NCBI RefSeq assembly: GCF_030272615.1
Contig: NC_081412.1
Location: forward strand, 40,850,791-40,914,790
Length of the DNA: 64,000 nt
Source of the DNA: Cryptomeria japonica
Taxonomy: Eukaryota; Streptophyta; Pinopsida; Cupressales; Cupressaceae
Reading direction: 5' to 3'
Positions 34,648 to 46,367 of the stretch are shown piece after piece; the stretch's first letter is position 1, and every line of letters begins with the position of its first letter. Made by a program: the position numbers and the translations under genes. The notes under the pieces were generated by a model, which worked only from the letters and a program-made list of their open reading frames with translations, made no database searches and was not told the origin of the DNA.

Positions 34648-34662
34648 ATCTCCCCATTTGGC
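34648..34662 (-). promoter_or_regulatory. E4 polypurine tract with further copies upstream
   Basis: Minus GCCAAATGGGGAGAT directly before the LTR. More PPT-like runs occur at about 34707-34718, 34729-34738, 34789-34800 and 34872-34885. Confidence 0.8.
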
Positions 34663-36359
34663 ATTGATGTCAACACATGTAGTATCCAATATACTATATA
34701 ATTTGTCTCCCCCTTGTGTGATCCAACTCTCCCCCTTTGTATAATCCATGGATTCATACACATGTAGTATATGCTATACAGGATCTTTCTCCCCATTTGA
34801 CAACAATGGAAAAGGGCACTGTCAGCATCTCTCTCCTCCTTGTTTTTACCGATCAGTGTCTGATATCTTTGTCCCCCCTTTTTCTTTACCAAATGCATCT
34901 CCTCCTTTAACCTTCATACTTTGTTACATCTTCTCAAGTCACATCTCTTTAGATGGGGAACTCAACCACCAACTGACACCAATTGAGTATGAAAATCTGA
35001 TACTAATTGTTCAAGCACTCAATTGCAGAAGGATGTGTTAGTGAATACTACTTACCTGTCGGTCATATTGCATCATCCCTTGTCTAATCCCAAATTTATT
35101 TAGAATCAAATGTGATTATACTATTAATACAACCAACTAGGAAAGTAGATACCCTTAATCATGAAAATCTACTGGGTATTCCTACAACAATTTTCATCAT
35201 TTGTAGTTTAGGAAATTAGTACCCTCACAAGTTCAAGCATGTCGGCTTTGCTTCATAAGCACTTGAAATCCCCCTAAGTCATACATCTTAGGTCCTCATT
35301 GCCTATCAAGTTAATACCGAGGCTCCAATCAAATTTATATACTAGTTGAGTTGTGCATATGTGATTATCTGATGATCTTTCAGCTTCATTATATCCACCA
35401 CAGCCTATGATATGATCTTGGATGTACACAATGCCATACATTATCATTATCATGCAATAAATCAAATCAGTTAGCCCTCAAAGGATGCATGCATACATAA
35501 TCAACAACCAGACCATCATATGTCATTCATGTTTTCATCAATTCCACCTAAGACATAAACTCCTTATTCCATGCTATTGGGCTAATGCAATGATCTCAAA
35601 CCTCATTGTCTTACATAACCTACAAATACCTATTAGCATTCATACCGAAAACATCCTCCACATACCAGTTTCCTGTACCGGTCCATCATCACTACTAGAG
35701 CACCTTCCTATAGTTTCTGACAATATATGGCACTTTGCATCTGATTCCAATTGTTAATCTCCACCTATTGACACATGTAGTAGTGATCCAACTTTGATCT
35801 ATATATGTGTAGCCAAAAACCACCACTATGCACACTTACCATCTCATTTTCTTCCTTCATACCGGTAGCAACTTGTTCTTCCATGTGTCCTTCTTCACTG
35901 AGGGGGTGAATGATAAGCTCAATGTACTACTCCCCCTAAGGTCCTCCATCTCCTTTAAGCCTTAGGAGATATCACCTATGCATTGAATGCATAGTGTCAG
36001 TCCATGGTAGCATCTTCTCTCTTTTTCCTTCATACTTGCTTGGTCTCATTCTTGTTCCCATTTCTAGTCTTGGGAGTATGTCTTACCTTCTTCAGTTGAT
36101 GGGTCCTTTCATTTTTGGATTTTGCCATATAACTAGAAGCAGTGCTATAGTAGCACACAACATCCATCCCAACCTCATGATTGGGGAATCTTCTAACATT
36201 CCAATTAGACCATCTTCTTCCGGTCATGTTACTGTAACCAGTGGACCTCTTGATCTTGTAGGGACATTTCTCCTTTGACTCCATGTAGGTGTCTGATTTC
36301 CATGTGCTTTGTATCCATTTCTAAGTTGAGCATAGCTGCTATACTAGCTTCCATATGAC
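34663..36359 (-). other. E4 internal region without pol
   Basis: About 1.7 kb following gag. ORFs are short and interrupted, and I find no protease D-S-G, integrase D-D-E, RT Y-V-D-D or RNase H motif on either strand. Whether this is ancestral or a deletion cannot be told from one copy. Confidence 0.6.
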
Positions 36360-37990
36360 TACAAGTCCTTCTTCCTACATTCATAACTTCTATGGCCAAT
36401 TCTATTGCAGTTATAACAAACATTATTTGCATAACCAGGACAACAGTTATGCATGTATCTACTCCTTGATGCATTTTTCTCATATGCATGATAACTATGA
36501 GATCCTAGATTGTTCCTTTTAGATCCCTTTCTACATTATTTTGCTCCATGGCCATGACCATTACATTAAAAACAATAATCGGAGAAGGAAGGTTTATAAC
36601 TTACAAACTTATTCTGCCATGCATGGGGAGATCTTTTGAGTTTAGTATGTCCATTTTTGCTTCTCTGAGGATGGATCCTTGATTGTCCATTCTCTGCAGC
36701 TCTTATGTCTGATCTCTTCTTTTCCCACACTTTCTTTGTCTTGTGGGCGGTAGCATTTCCTTGTCCTCTACCAGTAGGAGGTATTCTCATGTTCTTGCTT
36801 TCAGTTGAGATGTCTTCTCCCATCTTCCCCTTTCCTTTCGGATCTATGTTGTTCCTCCTTCTTGCAGCACCAATCCTCATCCTTGTCTGCAAGTCTTTAC
36901 CGGTTGGTGTTAGATCAACCTTCTTCTAGGGAGTATTTCTAATTGTGAATGTTTGTCCCTTGTTTTCTCCATTTGAAGAGACAAACAAAATGTCATTGTG
37001 GGGGACATTCTTGCTAGTGGAGCATTCACCTACACCACTACCTAATCCTTTAGTGTCCTGGACATGTTTTTTCTTTTTCAACATTTTATCCAAGGCATCA
37101 TTGTTGCCATCAAACCAAATTCTTACCTTGAGCTCATCCTGACATTTCTCAAGGTCATTTAAGAGAATCTCCATTTCTCCAACTAGCTATTGATATTCTT
37201 TATCTTTTACCTCTAGCTCAGATGCTATATATTTACACCAACACTCCTCGATGTCTTCTTCTTGAGTCTTCAACTCAGGGATATATTTCTCAGATTCTTC
37301 AAGGCATTTGATCAATCGGTTATGCTCCACTATAGCAACATTCTTGAATAAATTATATTCATTTCCCACTCTATTGAGTTATTCAAGTGCATTTACAAGT
37401 TCACCTTCAAGATCAACTTTTGCTTCATCTTCTTCGTCTCCTTTACTATCACTACCAAACACATCTTGTTGGTAGGAGTGATCTGCATGATCATTTTCAG
37501 ATGTGTGCCTCTCATCTTCTGATTCTTGAGCCATGAAGAGGTGGGTTCCTTCTTCAACATTGTTGTGGATGTTAGCAAATCTGCGTTCATCATCTGCAGA
37601 TACATGAGATGCATTTCTTATCCTATCTTCACAAATCAGTTGTATAGTGGTAGGCTCATTTGCATAGAGCTTCTTCAATCTATCCCATAAGTTTTTTGCT
37701 GATTTGCATCTGTCCACTTGTGAGGATATATCATCTGATAACCCACAAAGTATAGCCTTCAATACTACATCATTGCATTGGTTTCTTCTTTCTGCATCAA
37801 AATTGATGGGAGGACTGACTTTACTAGGGAACCATTTACAATAGACCTCTACACATCAAACCCTAAGGAGGACAAGTAGACTTCCATTCTACAACTCCAA
37901 ATGGAATAGTTTGAACCATAAAAAAATAGAGCAGGGATTGACACTAAATAGACCATTGTGTCGTTAAGCCAAAATCTACCCAAGCTAGAG
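36360..37990 (-). pseudogene. E4 gag with CCHC knuckle, broken
   Basis: Minus-strand gag starting near 37950. The copia entry motif N-Y-S-I-W-S-C-R-M-E-V-Y (37920-37885) is followed by F-D-V and a TAG where the family has Trp. The capsid-like part 37762-37379 has KNLWDRLKKLYANE, then an acidic segment. 37369-36926 is helical and Glu/Lys-rich. 36892-36590 is strongly basic. A damaged knuckle (C-F-stop-C..H..C, about 36530-36575) and an intact knuckle CYNCNRIGHRSYEC (36418-36377) follow. Stops such as TAA near 37377 and TAG near 37186 break it. This is the only protein of E4. Confidence 0.8.
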
Positions 37991-38015
37991 AAAGCTTATC
38001 AACTGGGAACATAGG

Positions 38016-38027
38016 GCTCTGATACCA
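38016..38027 (-). promoter_or_regulatory. E4 primer-binding site
   Basis: Minus TGGTATCAGAGC, exact tRNA-Met complement, two bases from the LTR end. Confidence 0.9.
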
Positions 38028-38029
38028 AT

Positions 38030-40591
38030 TTTTAGACACAATGTACCACTAAGAGGAGGGTGAATTAATCATTCTCAAACTTTTCCCTTTAACTATCCTA
38101 TGTGAGTATACCGGTTAATAGATCTAACTAAATGCAAACTTACTGGTTAGATGGGATATTAACACAAATGCACTCACACATAAAGGAGACATCACATAAT
38201 ATCGACATATATGAGGAAAACCCAAGATGGGAAAAACATCAGTGAGAAATGCTGCTAGAGTCTACTACTCCAATCCAACCTCATAGTGAAACTCTAATTA
38301 CAATGTTTAGGGCACCAAACCAAGGAGCACCAACCCCTGATTAAGGGCACCAACACAAAGAGCTACAACACCTGCATTAAGGTCCAACTCAGTGGTCTAC
38401 AATAAGTATATTCAAATACAAAAGTAATGGATTTTGTAATTCTTCTGAGAATATCTTTGGTGGATCTTCTATCTAGTTCACTGTTGGTACTCTACTCACC
38501 CTCTCACTACTGCAAACTTACTCTCTATTGCACTCTTGTCATTTCAGCTTCTCTTCTTGTTCTTCTCTCTCTTGGTTCTACACTTTACCAGTTCTCTATT
38601 CTCTCTGCTTTCTACCAGTACTACTCTTTGTCAGTTCTCTTCTTGCCTTCTCTGCAGTCTTCTGCAAGTTTTCTCTTTGTCAGACTCAATGGTTGACTGC
38701 CAGTTGCCTTAGTGATTTTGGTTGAACACTTCAACCCTGTTCTTCCTCACACTCAGTCTCTTCTTCTTCTTCTTCTTCTTCTTCTTCTTCTTCATCTTCT
38801 TCTTCTTCTTCTTGGTGAGCACTTGACTGATTTATTCTCACATGCAACAACACTCTTTCATTTAGCGGCAACCCTCTTTGATTTTGGCTTGCATATTTAT
38901 AAACTGGTTTTCTCACCAAAAAACCAATTCAAAGTTTGGGCATTTAGGGTTTCCTCATCAACCTCGAGGCAAACCAAATCCAATCAGATCTCATCCGATC
39001 TGATCACCTAGATTGATGAAATGTAACTCATAAATCAATCCCACCATTGTCATGCCTTCCTGAACATGCCTTCCTCATTTAGTAGTTTGCATTTTACCTA
39101 TCAGCGGATTTCTTGGTCGATCAGCAAGAATGGCTTCGTGGTTCCCTTCACTTGCCTTCATCTACTCAAATAGTTTGTGTTGGATCTCAGTTGTCCGTTT
39201 GACCTCAAGCTACAAACCTCTGTTGTGCATTCCATGAATCACGTAGTCAACATAAATGTCGATCTGTCACCATCTACCTCACTGCTTGATAGTTCACTGA
39301 CTCAACATGCCACCCTGTGGATGCATGTCACTTCACCTCCACGTGGCCCTTGTTTCGGCATCCACCTCTACTAGGTCATTTGTGTCAGTATGGATGGGAT
39401 CACCAACCAACTCCATTACTGGGCTCTTCTACTGGTTAAACCCTTAACCGGTCTGTCATCAACCTTGCACTTTTCTTCTCTTGTAGTGGAACACTCAACC
39501 GGTTATCACTCTTGCTAATCCTTTCTTATGCACATCCTCATCAGATGGGAGTCTTCTGCATTTGTACCTTGTCCATATTATCGGTGTACATACTTACCAG
39601 TAAACCCCTGTATGACACCATGTCATCAACCTTCAATAGTTTCCATCTAAGGCATTTGTATGCCGGTTGTCCTCTCTATCTACAACATGTTCCAACTTTG
39701 TCTTCTTCACCCTCAACCCGGACATCATATCAGCCAATTTGTCATGGTGACAAGCCCATCACTCTTCATCTATCCTGACAACTCATCATGCCTTCTCTGT
39801 CAGTCCATTGCATAACCCTGATTTCATGCACTTGAGGCATCTTTTTGATTCACCAGTAGATCTGGTGTGAGCCTTCAAACACCCGCCTTTAACTCTTTTG
39901 ACTTATCTTACAAAACTATGATGCACACTTTGCATAATAGGAGATAACCTCGACTTACTGGTGGGAGTGGATCCTTTTCATCTACATCCTGCAATGCACT
40001 CATGTGGCTTCTCTATTTGTGTAGCATATCTTCAAATATGCACATGTGATCTGGTTGGGGCACACTCATTGTTAGTCATCTCTTCACATGGTGACTGCAT
40101 CTTTATCCAGTGGGAGTCCTACTATTTTGCATCCACATAGAATATCGGTGACTTGTACATCCTTCTCCTCCAATGTTGATGTGATTTAGATAACATTCCA
40201 CCTCTTCATCACAAACAACATCCAAGAACCTTGCTCACCTTTCTTGTACACTGGACATAAGCTTGTCAGTTGGCAACCACTCACTTGGTTGTTTTATCCT
40301 CCATGTCATCACATGCTAACTGGGTAGCAACTATACATTGTTAACACATCACTTACTAGTTGACATATTCTTTTTTGTTGATGATAGACTATATCGGCAA
40401 CCTTTCCATTTCATCCACACAAGTCAACCACTAACTTGTGTACTGGTGACTCCAAAGTTGCACTGAATGACATTCTCTACCTTACTGGTGACTTGCAACA
40501 TTAGTTGACATCAATGACTTCACATCAACTAAACTCCCATATTGATTGTCCTTCTTTTTAGGTTGACATCAATGACAACACAATGCCAACA
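38030..40591 (-). repeat. E4 5' LTR (about 2562 bp)
   Basis: On the minus strand it starts TGTTGGCATTGTGTTGTCATTG (40591) and ends CATTGTGTCTAAAA (38030; expected TAACA). The core with CCCATCTTGGG is near 38220-38240. A (TTC)n microsatellite sits at 38761-38813; the 3' LTR has only a short version near 32928-32941, so the array grew or shrank after insertion. Confidence 0.92.
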
Positions 40592-41600
40592 TTTTCATCT
40601 TTACATGCTTCATCAACATTTTTAGGTTTAGTCTTAGAAATCAGACAAATTTCTTCAACATTTTTAGGTTTAGTCTTAGAAATCAGACAAATTTCTTCAG
40701 CAAGTCTTCTCCTAGTCATCACACCTTTATACTTATCACCAATAATTTAATTTTTTGAATGATTCAACCTCACATACCTAGGAGTTTTAGGATTTTCTTA
40801 AATTTTGGGCTCTTGACCTCTTTCTTCTGCACAAGCATTTGCACCATTCTCTTCATTGTCTGATATTTTTGAATCAATGTGAACTTGACCTTGGGTCTGC
40901 ACTTACATTTTCATTTATCTGAACTAGCATCCTAATCATCATAATCATATCCACAAGATATGATCTATCTTACATTACCTTTATCAACCTTCACATTAGT
41001 ACTTTCAGCCATCTTTTCCAATCTTTTATTATAGCATTGGCAGGCCTTACTTCTAGTAGAATGACCAAGAAAAAATCCTTCATCACATCTAGCATCAAAC
41101 TTTCCAAGATCTTCATCTCTTTTGATAGAGCATCTTTTTCTAAAAATTCAAAAATATCTAATAGTAGGGGCATGACCAAATCATAGCTCATAAGGAGTAT
41201 TACCAATATCACCTTTGACATTTACTCGGTTAAGAGTGTATATTGTAGTACTCACAACTTCTCTCCAATATAGATGCAAAACATTTCCTTCAATCATCAT
41301 GGTTCTAGTAGCTTTTTGAACCATTCTATTCTTTCTCTCCACAACACCATTCTGTTGTGGTGTCCTAGGAGTAGATAATTGTCTCTTAACTCCATTCTCT
41401 TTATAATATGAATTAAACTCATTGGAAGTGAATTCTCTACCTCTGTCAAATCTTAGACACTTCAGCTTTAATCTAGTCCCAGTTTCAACCATATCTTTTA
41501 AAATCTTGAACTTCTCCAATGCTTTAGACTTCTCCCTTAAGAAGGTAACCCACATTATTCTTGAATAATTATCAATCCATTCTATGTCACATTTGTCATC
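40592..41600 (-). pseudogene. E3 integrase, N-terminally deleted and broken
   Basis: The catalytic core begins abruptly with WVTFLREKSKALEKF (41555). The second Asp lies in KCLRFDRGREF (about 41465) and the catalytic Glu is intact in QQNGVVERKN (about 41345). The C-terminal part (DEGFFLGHS block, about 41080-41050) reaches 40700 with frameshifts. The HHCC finger, first catalytic Asp and the whole protease are missing, because the frame upstream jumps directly to gag near 41600. A perfect 42-bp tandem duplication lies at 40615-40698. Confidence 0.85.
40615..40698. repeat. Perfect 42-bp tandem duplication in E3 pol
   Basis: 40615-40656 and 40657-40698 are identical (AACATTTTTAGGTTTAGTC at the start of each). 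42 is a multiple of three, so the frame is kept. Confidence 0.95.
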
Positions 41601-42165
41601 ATCTGGATCTCATCAATAATAGAAGCTTTATGTTTATAAGCAAGAGGCAAGGATCTTAGTAGTTTAGCAAAAATCTCAAATTCTTCTAATACTCCACCAA
41701 CACATCTGATTCCATACACAAGTTCATTCCCTTTCTACATAAAATAAGTAATGTTATGTTCTCCAAGTTCTCATATTTTCCCTTCAAGCTCTGCAACTTA
41801 TCAATCTTCACATGACTATCACCTTCATGCAAGGTCTCCAATTTTCTCTAGATTTCATGAGCAGTCTCTAAGTCCATCACATTAGTCCTTTCAGAATCTG
41901 TCAAGGCACTCAATAATGCTTCCTTAGATCGAATATTGAATTTTGCTTCCTTTATCTCATCCGGAGTAGCAAGACCATTCTAAGGAGCGATATATACATT
42001 CTTAGTAATCTTCCAGTACTCTTCTCTAATGCATCTCAAATGACATTGCAATCAACTTTTCTAGAGAGTGTAGTTCATTCCATGAAATCTTGGACTATCC
42101 TTCTTGAAAGAAAAGGTTACCATCTTGTATCTCCTCAAGTGGTCAAGCTTCTTCTGAAGGATCTA
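41601..42165 (-). pseudogene. E3 gag remnant
   Basis: Minus-strand sequence after the primer site reads MVTFSFKKDSPRFHGMNYTL (about 42120-42060), then KEALLSALTDSERTNVMDLETAHEI (about 41930-41855) and LHEGDSHVKIDKLQSLKGKYENL, a copia UBN2-type gag. TAGs interrupt it, often at expected Trp or Gln. It stops in the middle of the domain near 41610, with no CCHC knuckle, where integrase sequence starts. Confidence 0.8.
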
Positions 42166-42177
42166 GCTCTAATACTA
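42166..42177 (-). promoter_or_regulatory. E3 primer-binding site
   Basis: Minus TAGTATTAGAGC, two changes from TGGTATCAGAGC, both G-to-A or C-to-T type. Confidence 0.8.
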
Positions 42178-42688
42178 ATTGTTGGCAACAATGCAACAAA
42201 CTAGGAGAGGAGGGTGAATCAGTTTGCACAAAAACTTACTACAACTTAAACCACAAAACAAATCTAATAATTAATATTTTAAAGCATGAAACAACACCAC
42301 ATTAATAAAACACATAACACCAAGATTTTTTATTTGGAAAAATTGATTAAGGGTAAAACCACGGTGGGAACCTACCCACAATGAGATAATACCCTGTTAG
42401 GAGCAAGTGAAATATTACAATGGGGAATGCACAAACATTCAGGCACACTGCCTAGAGCTCACTGCTCAAAAAAGTAACCTAGAAGGGCTACAACCCTTAG
42501 GGAAGGATCACTACCTTACAAGAAGTCTCACTGACTTACAAAGGCATTCAGATTACATCTGAAGAATCATGAATTGATGAAATATCATCTCCACATGTCT
42601 TAGTATAGTTTCGGTTAAGCTCACTATGAAATCTTCTCTACAACTGACTTCTTCGCATAACTTTGTGCAACTTCCCTACTACTAAATG

Positions 42689-44718
42689 TGATGCAGAGAT
42701 TGATAGGGGAAGCATAATTAATCCCTGACTTCAACCTTCTAGAGATGATCAATCCCTTTTGTTCACTCTGACCCAGTGAACAATGTCACCTTACTTAGCA
42801 TGCTAAGGCTAATAACTAACTAGCATACTTAGCAAAACATGAAAATAGTTGAACCATTTAGTTTAGGGAGTGGACAGGGTTCCCCTATCTTGTTTCAGAC
42901 TTATTTTATCAACCAAGTCGATCCCCAATAGCTCCTAGACCCACAACACCCAAGTGCTACTATATATTCATCCTAGACTGAATTCAGCTTGTATCCCTCC
43001 AAACACTGTTTTCTGCAAAACAGCCTCAACTCTTCCAAAGGATGAATAAAAAAAAAATTCAGATCTGAGTACCCTTTATTGAGTACTTTTAGATTCCAAA
43101 AGGATAGGCTCCAACTCTTTTTGTACACCTCTGAACACCTCTAGGCCAGACAAGCCTAATGGGGGTAACTAGGTCTAGTTTTGAAGTAACAAACTGCAAA
43201 TGAATTCACAAAGCTAAATAAACATTTAGTTCAGGTCTAAGGATGCTCCTATACACACACTCCAACCTTATATCAGTTTAGTCCACTCCCGGAGTCCTTC
43301 TACACTCCTACTTCCTAAATTCTGAGACCAAGCACATGGGCATACTTGACCTAGGGTATGGTGTGGAACCTAAGTGTTGACACTTCCCAGGTTGCAACTA
43401 CCAGAGTCCTAACATAAATTTCTCTAACCTAAACTCCTCTAATGGCCATTGTGGTCCAATTCAGGAATCTCAAGTTAGAGCTATTAATGGATGAAACCCT
43501 GATTGCACTTCACCCTGGTTGTCAGACTAGAGTAGAAGAATTTTTGAATTAGATGTGTCCACCCATACCCTAAGCTGATTGAAAACAAATGGAATTACAC
43601 AATTCTAAACTTTCATGCCCATGCCAAGTCCTACTAATGCAACTTATTGATTTTTTCCAACACAACAGATGTTCTCTGAAACCTGCAATTGTATTTCTGT
43701 CCACATCAAAAAATCATTTTCCATTCATTGAATCAATCTGCTCCCCCTTGGAAGTGATTCAAACTTGTTCAAATAGGTCTCCACCAACATCCTCAACTGA
43801 AATCCAAATCGGCTTAGCCATTGGGAGGAGTTGGGAGACTGAATTCCTATTCGATTACATTTCCTGGAAGTTGGCAACTTCTATCAGGTCATCGACATAG
43901 GTCGAAAACATGACCTCCGATGCTCGATGGCTAGTTTTTACAATCATGCAGTTCTATCAGGTCATCATAGTAGCTCAAAAATCTCCATCTGATGTCCAAT
44001 GAAATGTTCTCAAGGTGGTGCACTTTTCCATCGGCTCTTTAGGATAACTTAAACACCTACTTTGTCGATGCTTGATTTTAGGGTAACTCAAACACCCATT
44101 TTGCTGATGTCCGATAACTAGTGGACACAAGTCTACTTTTCCATCAAGTCATTGGGATGAATTCAAAACAACTTCTCTAATTGCTGATGCCAAAACTCCA
44201 ATTGTGTTGACTTATCGGGTCGTCAGGGTAAGTCAGGATCCTCAACTCTCAATCCCCAATGCCAACTCCTTCAATATGCTACGTTATCAGGTTTTCACGA
44301 GTGGAGCAAAATAGCTACACCGATACCCGATGAAAACTCCTTTGGAATGTCACCCCTCCATCGAGTTATCGGGTGGTACTCAAAATGGGTTACATCGATA
44401 CACGATGACAATTCTTCAAGAAGGCGACTCTATTGGGATAAGTTACTCCAATAGTGCAACTTTTACAACTTTTTGCAACATTTGGTCTATCGACTATTTA
44501 TACATTTTCCTACACTCTGAAGCTTTCCAAATGAACCCTAAGCACACAAGACACACTAAAAATTGACTCTTTCTAGTCTACCATAGATCTGTTGACCAAG
44601 TTTGACCAAGTGGTTTATAGGTGTACCAACTTGACAATTGGTCTTACAAAAATGGATCTTTATTACAACAACCATGAAAATGGAAAAGAGGCTTCATTGT
44701 TGGGGTGCTCCTGCACCA
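42689..44718 (-). repeat. E5 3' LTR (about 2030 bp)
   Basis: On the minus strand it starts TGGTGCAGGAGCACCCCAAC (44718) and ends CTCTGCATCA (42689). It includes a CpG-bearing block of ATCGGG/GATGCCGA phrases (43850-44450) rich in short inverted copies. Collinear with the 5' LTR. Confidence 0.93.
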
Positions 44719-44731
44719 TACTCCCCTTGTT
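44719..44731 (-). promoter_or_regulatory. E5 polypurine tract
   Basis: Minus AACAAGGGGAGTA directly before the TGGTGCAGG start of the 3' LTR. Confidence 0.8.
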
Positions 44732-46346
44732 GCTTTGAATTCAAGTTCCTACTTGAGAGTAGCTCTTGCAATATGGTGCCATGCTTTAGGATTGTCTACT
44801 CATCCATCCACGTGGCATCCAAGTCTGGTAAACCTCTCCACTTGACTAGATATTCCTTGTAGGTGTTCTTCCTAGTTTGTTTTACCACCTTAGTGTCTAG
44901 CACTTTCTCCAACTGGAGTGGTTGGCAAGGTGGAAGGTCCTTCAACCATTCAACCTATTCATCATCAGCTTTGTGCAAAGAATTGTTATCACTTGCAATA
45001 CTCTTGAATGGAGTGAGATCACAAACATTAAAAATAGGAGAAATAGCAAGATTAGGTGGCAGAGAGATTTCATATGCATTATCTCCAAACTTATGGATGA
45101 TTTGGCAACGACCAAACTTCCTCATCTACAACTTGGTGTACTTGCCTTTAGGCAACCTGCCTTTGTTCAAATAAGCCCACGCTTGATCTCCTATTTTGAA
45201 ACTGACATATCTTTTTCTGTGATCTGCATGTACCTTATACTTCTTTGTAGTAGATTTCAAAGTCTCCTTCACCTATTCATGAACTTGTTTGATAAACTTT
45301 GCCAAATCTTTTCCTTGGGCACTTGCTTTGAAATCATTTGGTATCTCTCTCAACTCCATCACCTCTCTAGGATGAATACCATAGTTGATCTGAAAAGGAG
45401 TTTTTTGAGTGCTCCTATTAATAGTATCATTAAATGCAAATTATGCCTGTGGAAGAATTGAATCCCAAGCTTGTGCATACTACTTGGTTAGACATCTGAG
45501 TAGGTCTCTGAGAGACCTATTTACGACTTTAGTCTACCCATCTGTCTGAGGATGGTAGGCAGAAATGAAAGACAAATTTGTGCCTAATTCTTCCAAAGAG
45601 CTCCAAAAATGGCCTTGAAACTTTACATCTTTGTCTGAGATGATTGAGGAAGGAAATCCATGGATTTTGACTACTTCCTTAAAGAATAAATTTGTAATGT
45701 GAGATGCATCGTTTATGGACTTGCACGGTACAAAATGTGCCATTTTAGTGAATCTATCTACAATGACAAAAATGTTGTCAAACCCTTGTCTTGTCTTACG
45801 CAAACCCATAACAAAGTCCATACTCACACTATCCCATGGTTTTGTAGGTATTGGCAATGGTTGGTAAAGGCCTTGATTTTTTCTAACTCCCTTAGCTCTT
45901 TGACAAATTGTGCAAGACTCTACAAAATTCCTAATGTATGTCTACATTTTAGGCCAAAAGTAGTGCCTCCTAACCAACTTTAGTGTTTTATCAATACCAA
46001 AATGGCCTCCCATCAGACCATAATGTTTCTCCTTAATGAGATTTCCTCTCATTGAACACTTTGGAATACACAACTATCCCCCTTTGAACAATAAGCCATT
46101 CTGAATCATATAATCAGAATACAAAGTGTGATATGCATCAGAAAGAGTAATGCAAACCTCATAAATCTCACCAAAATCTACATCACCTTTGTATAGGTCT
46201 TTGAGGGCATCAATCTGAATACTCTGGATCTGAACCTCCTGCACTAAATGGACTCTCCTACTGAGTGCATATGCCACTTTGTTTTGTGTTCCCTTCTTGT
46301 GTTTTATAGTGATGGTATAGGCTTGCAATTTCTCAACCCACTTCAT
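44732..46346 (-). pseudogene. E5 integrase with C-terminal chromodomain, broken
   Basis: Minus strand. The integrase core runs 45857-45534: first Asp in DSVSMDFVMGL (about 45830), second Asp in IISDKD (about 45640), and YHPQTDG at its end. The next codons read TAG at 45536-45534 (Gln in the family) and, two codons later, AAA at 45530-45528, where the catalytic Glu belongs, so the site is Lys. Past it lie the FxINYGxHPR block (about 45400-45360) and VSFKIGDQAW (about 45215-45185). The end has EKVLDTKVV, then YKEYLVKWRGLP and ATWM (about 44925-44805), a classic chromodomain. Chromodomains direct chromovirus integration to modified chromatin. Six or more stops make the copy inactive. Confidence 0.88.
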
Positions 46347-46367
46347 ATGCCTACAACTTAGTTTCTT

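Larger units (their letters stand above)
32153..40591 (-). mobile_element. E4, gag-only copia-like LTR element nested in E3 pol
   Basis: LTRs 32153-34647 and 38030-40591, primer site, one gag and a PPT are present, but nothing resembling protease, integrase or RT lies in the 3.4 kb between the LTRs. Flanks are TTTTA (32148-32152) and TTTTC (40592-40596), a 5-bp duplication with one change. Joining the outer sides restores the E3 pol frame across the site. S2 is a second copy of this LTR family. I read it as a non-autonomous element needing pol supplied by another element. Confidence 0.88.

Noticed and set aside
44863-45461. Plus-strand ORFs of 103 and 179 codons
   Set aside because: Opposite strand of the E5 integrase C-terminal region, where the minus frame shows the conserved blocks and chromodomain.
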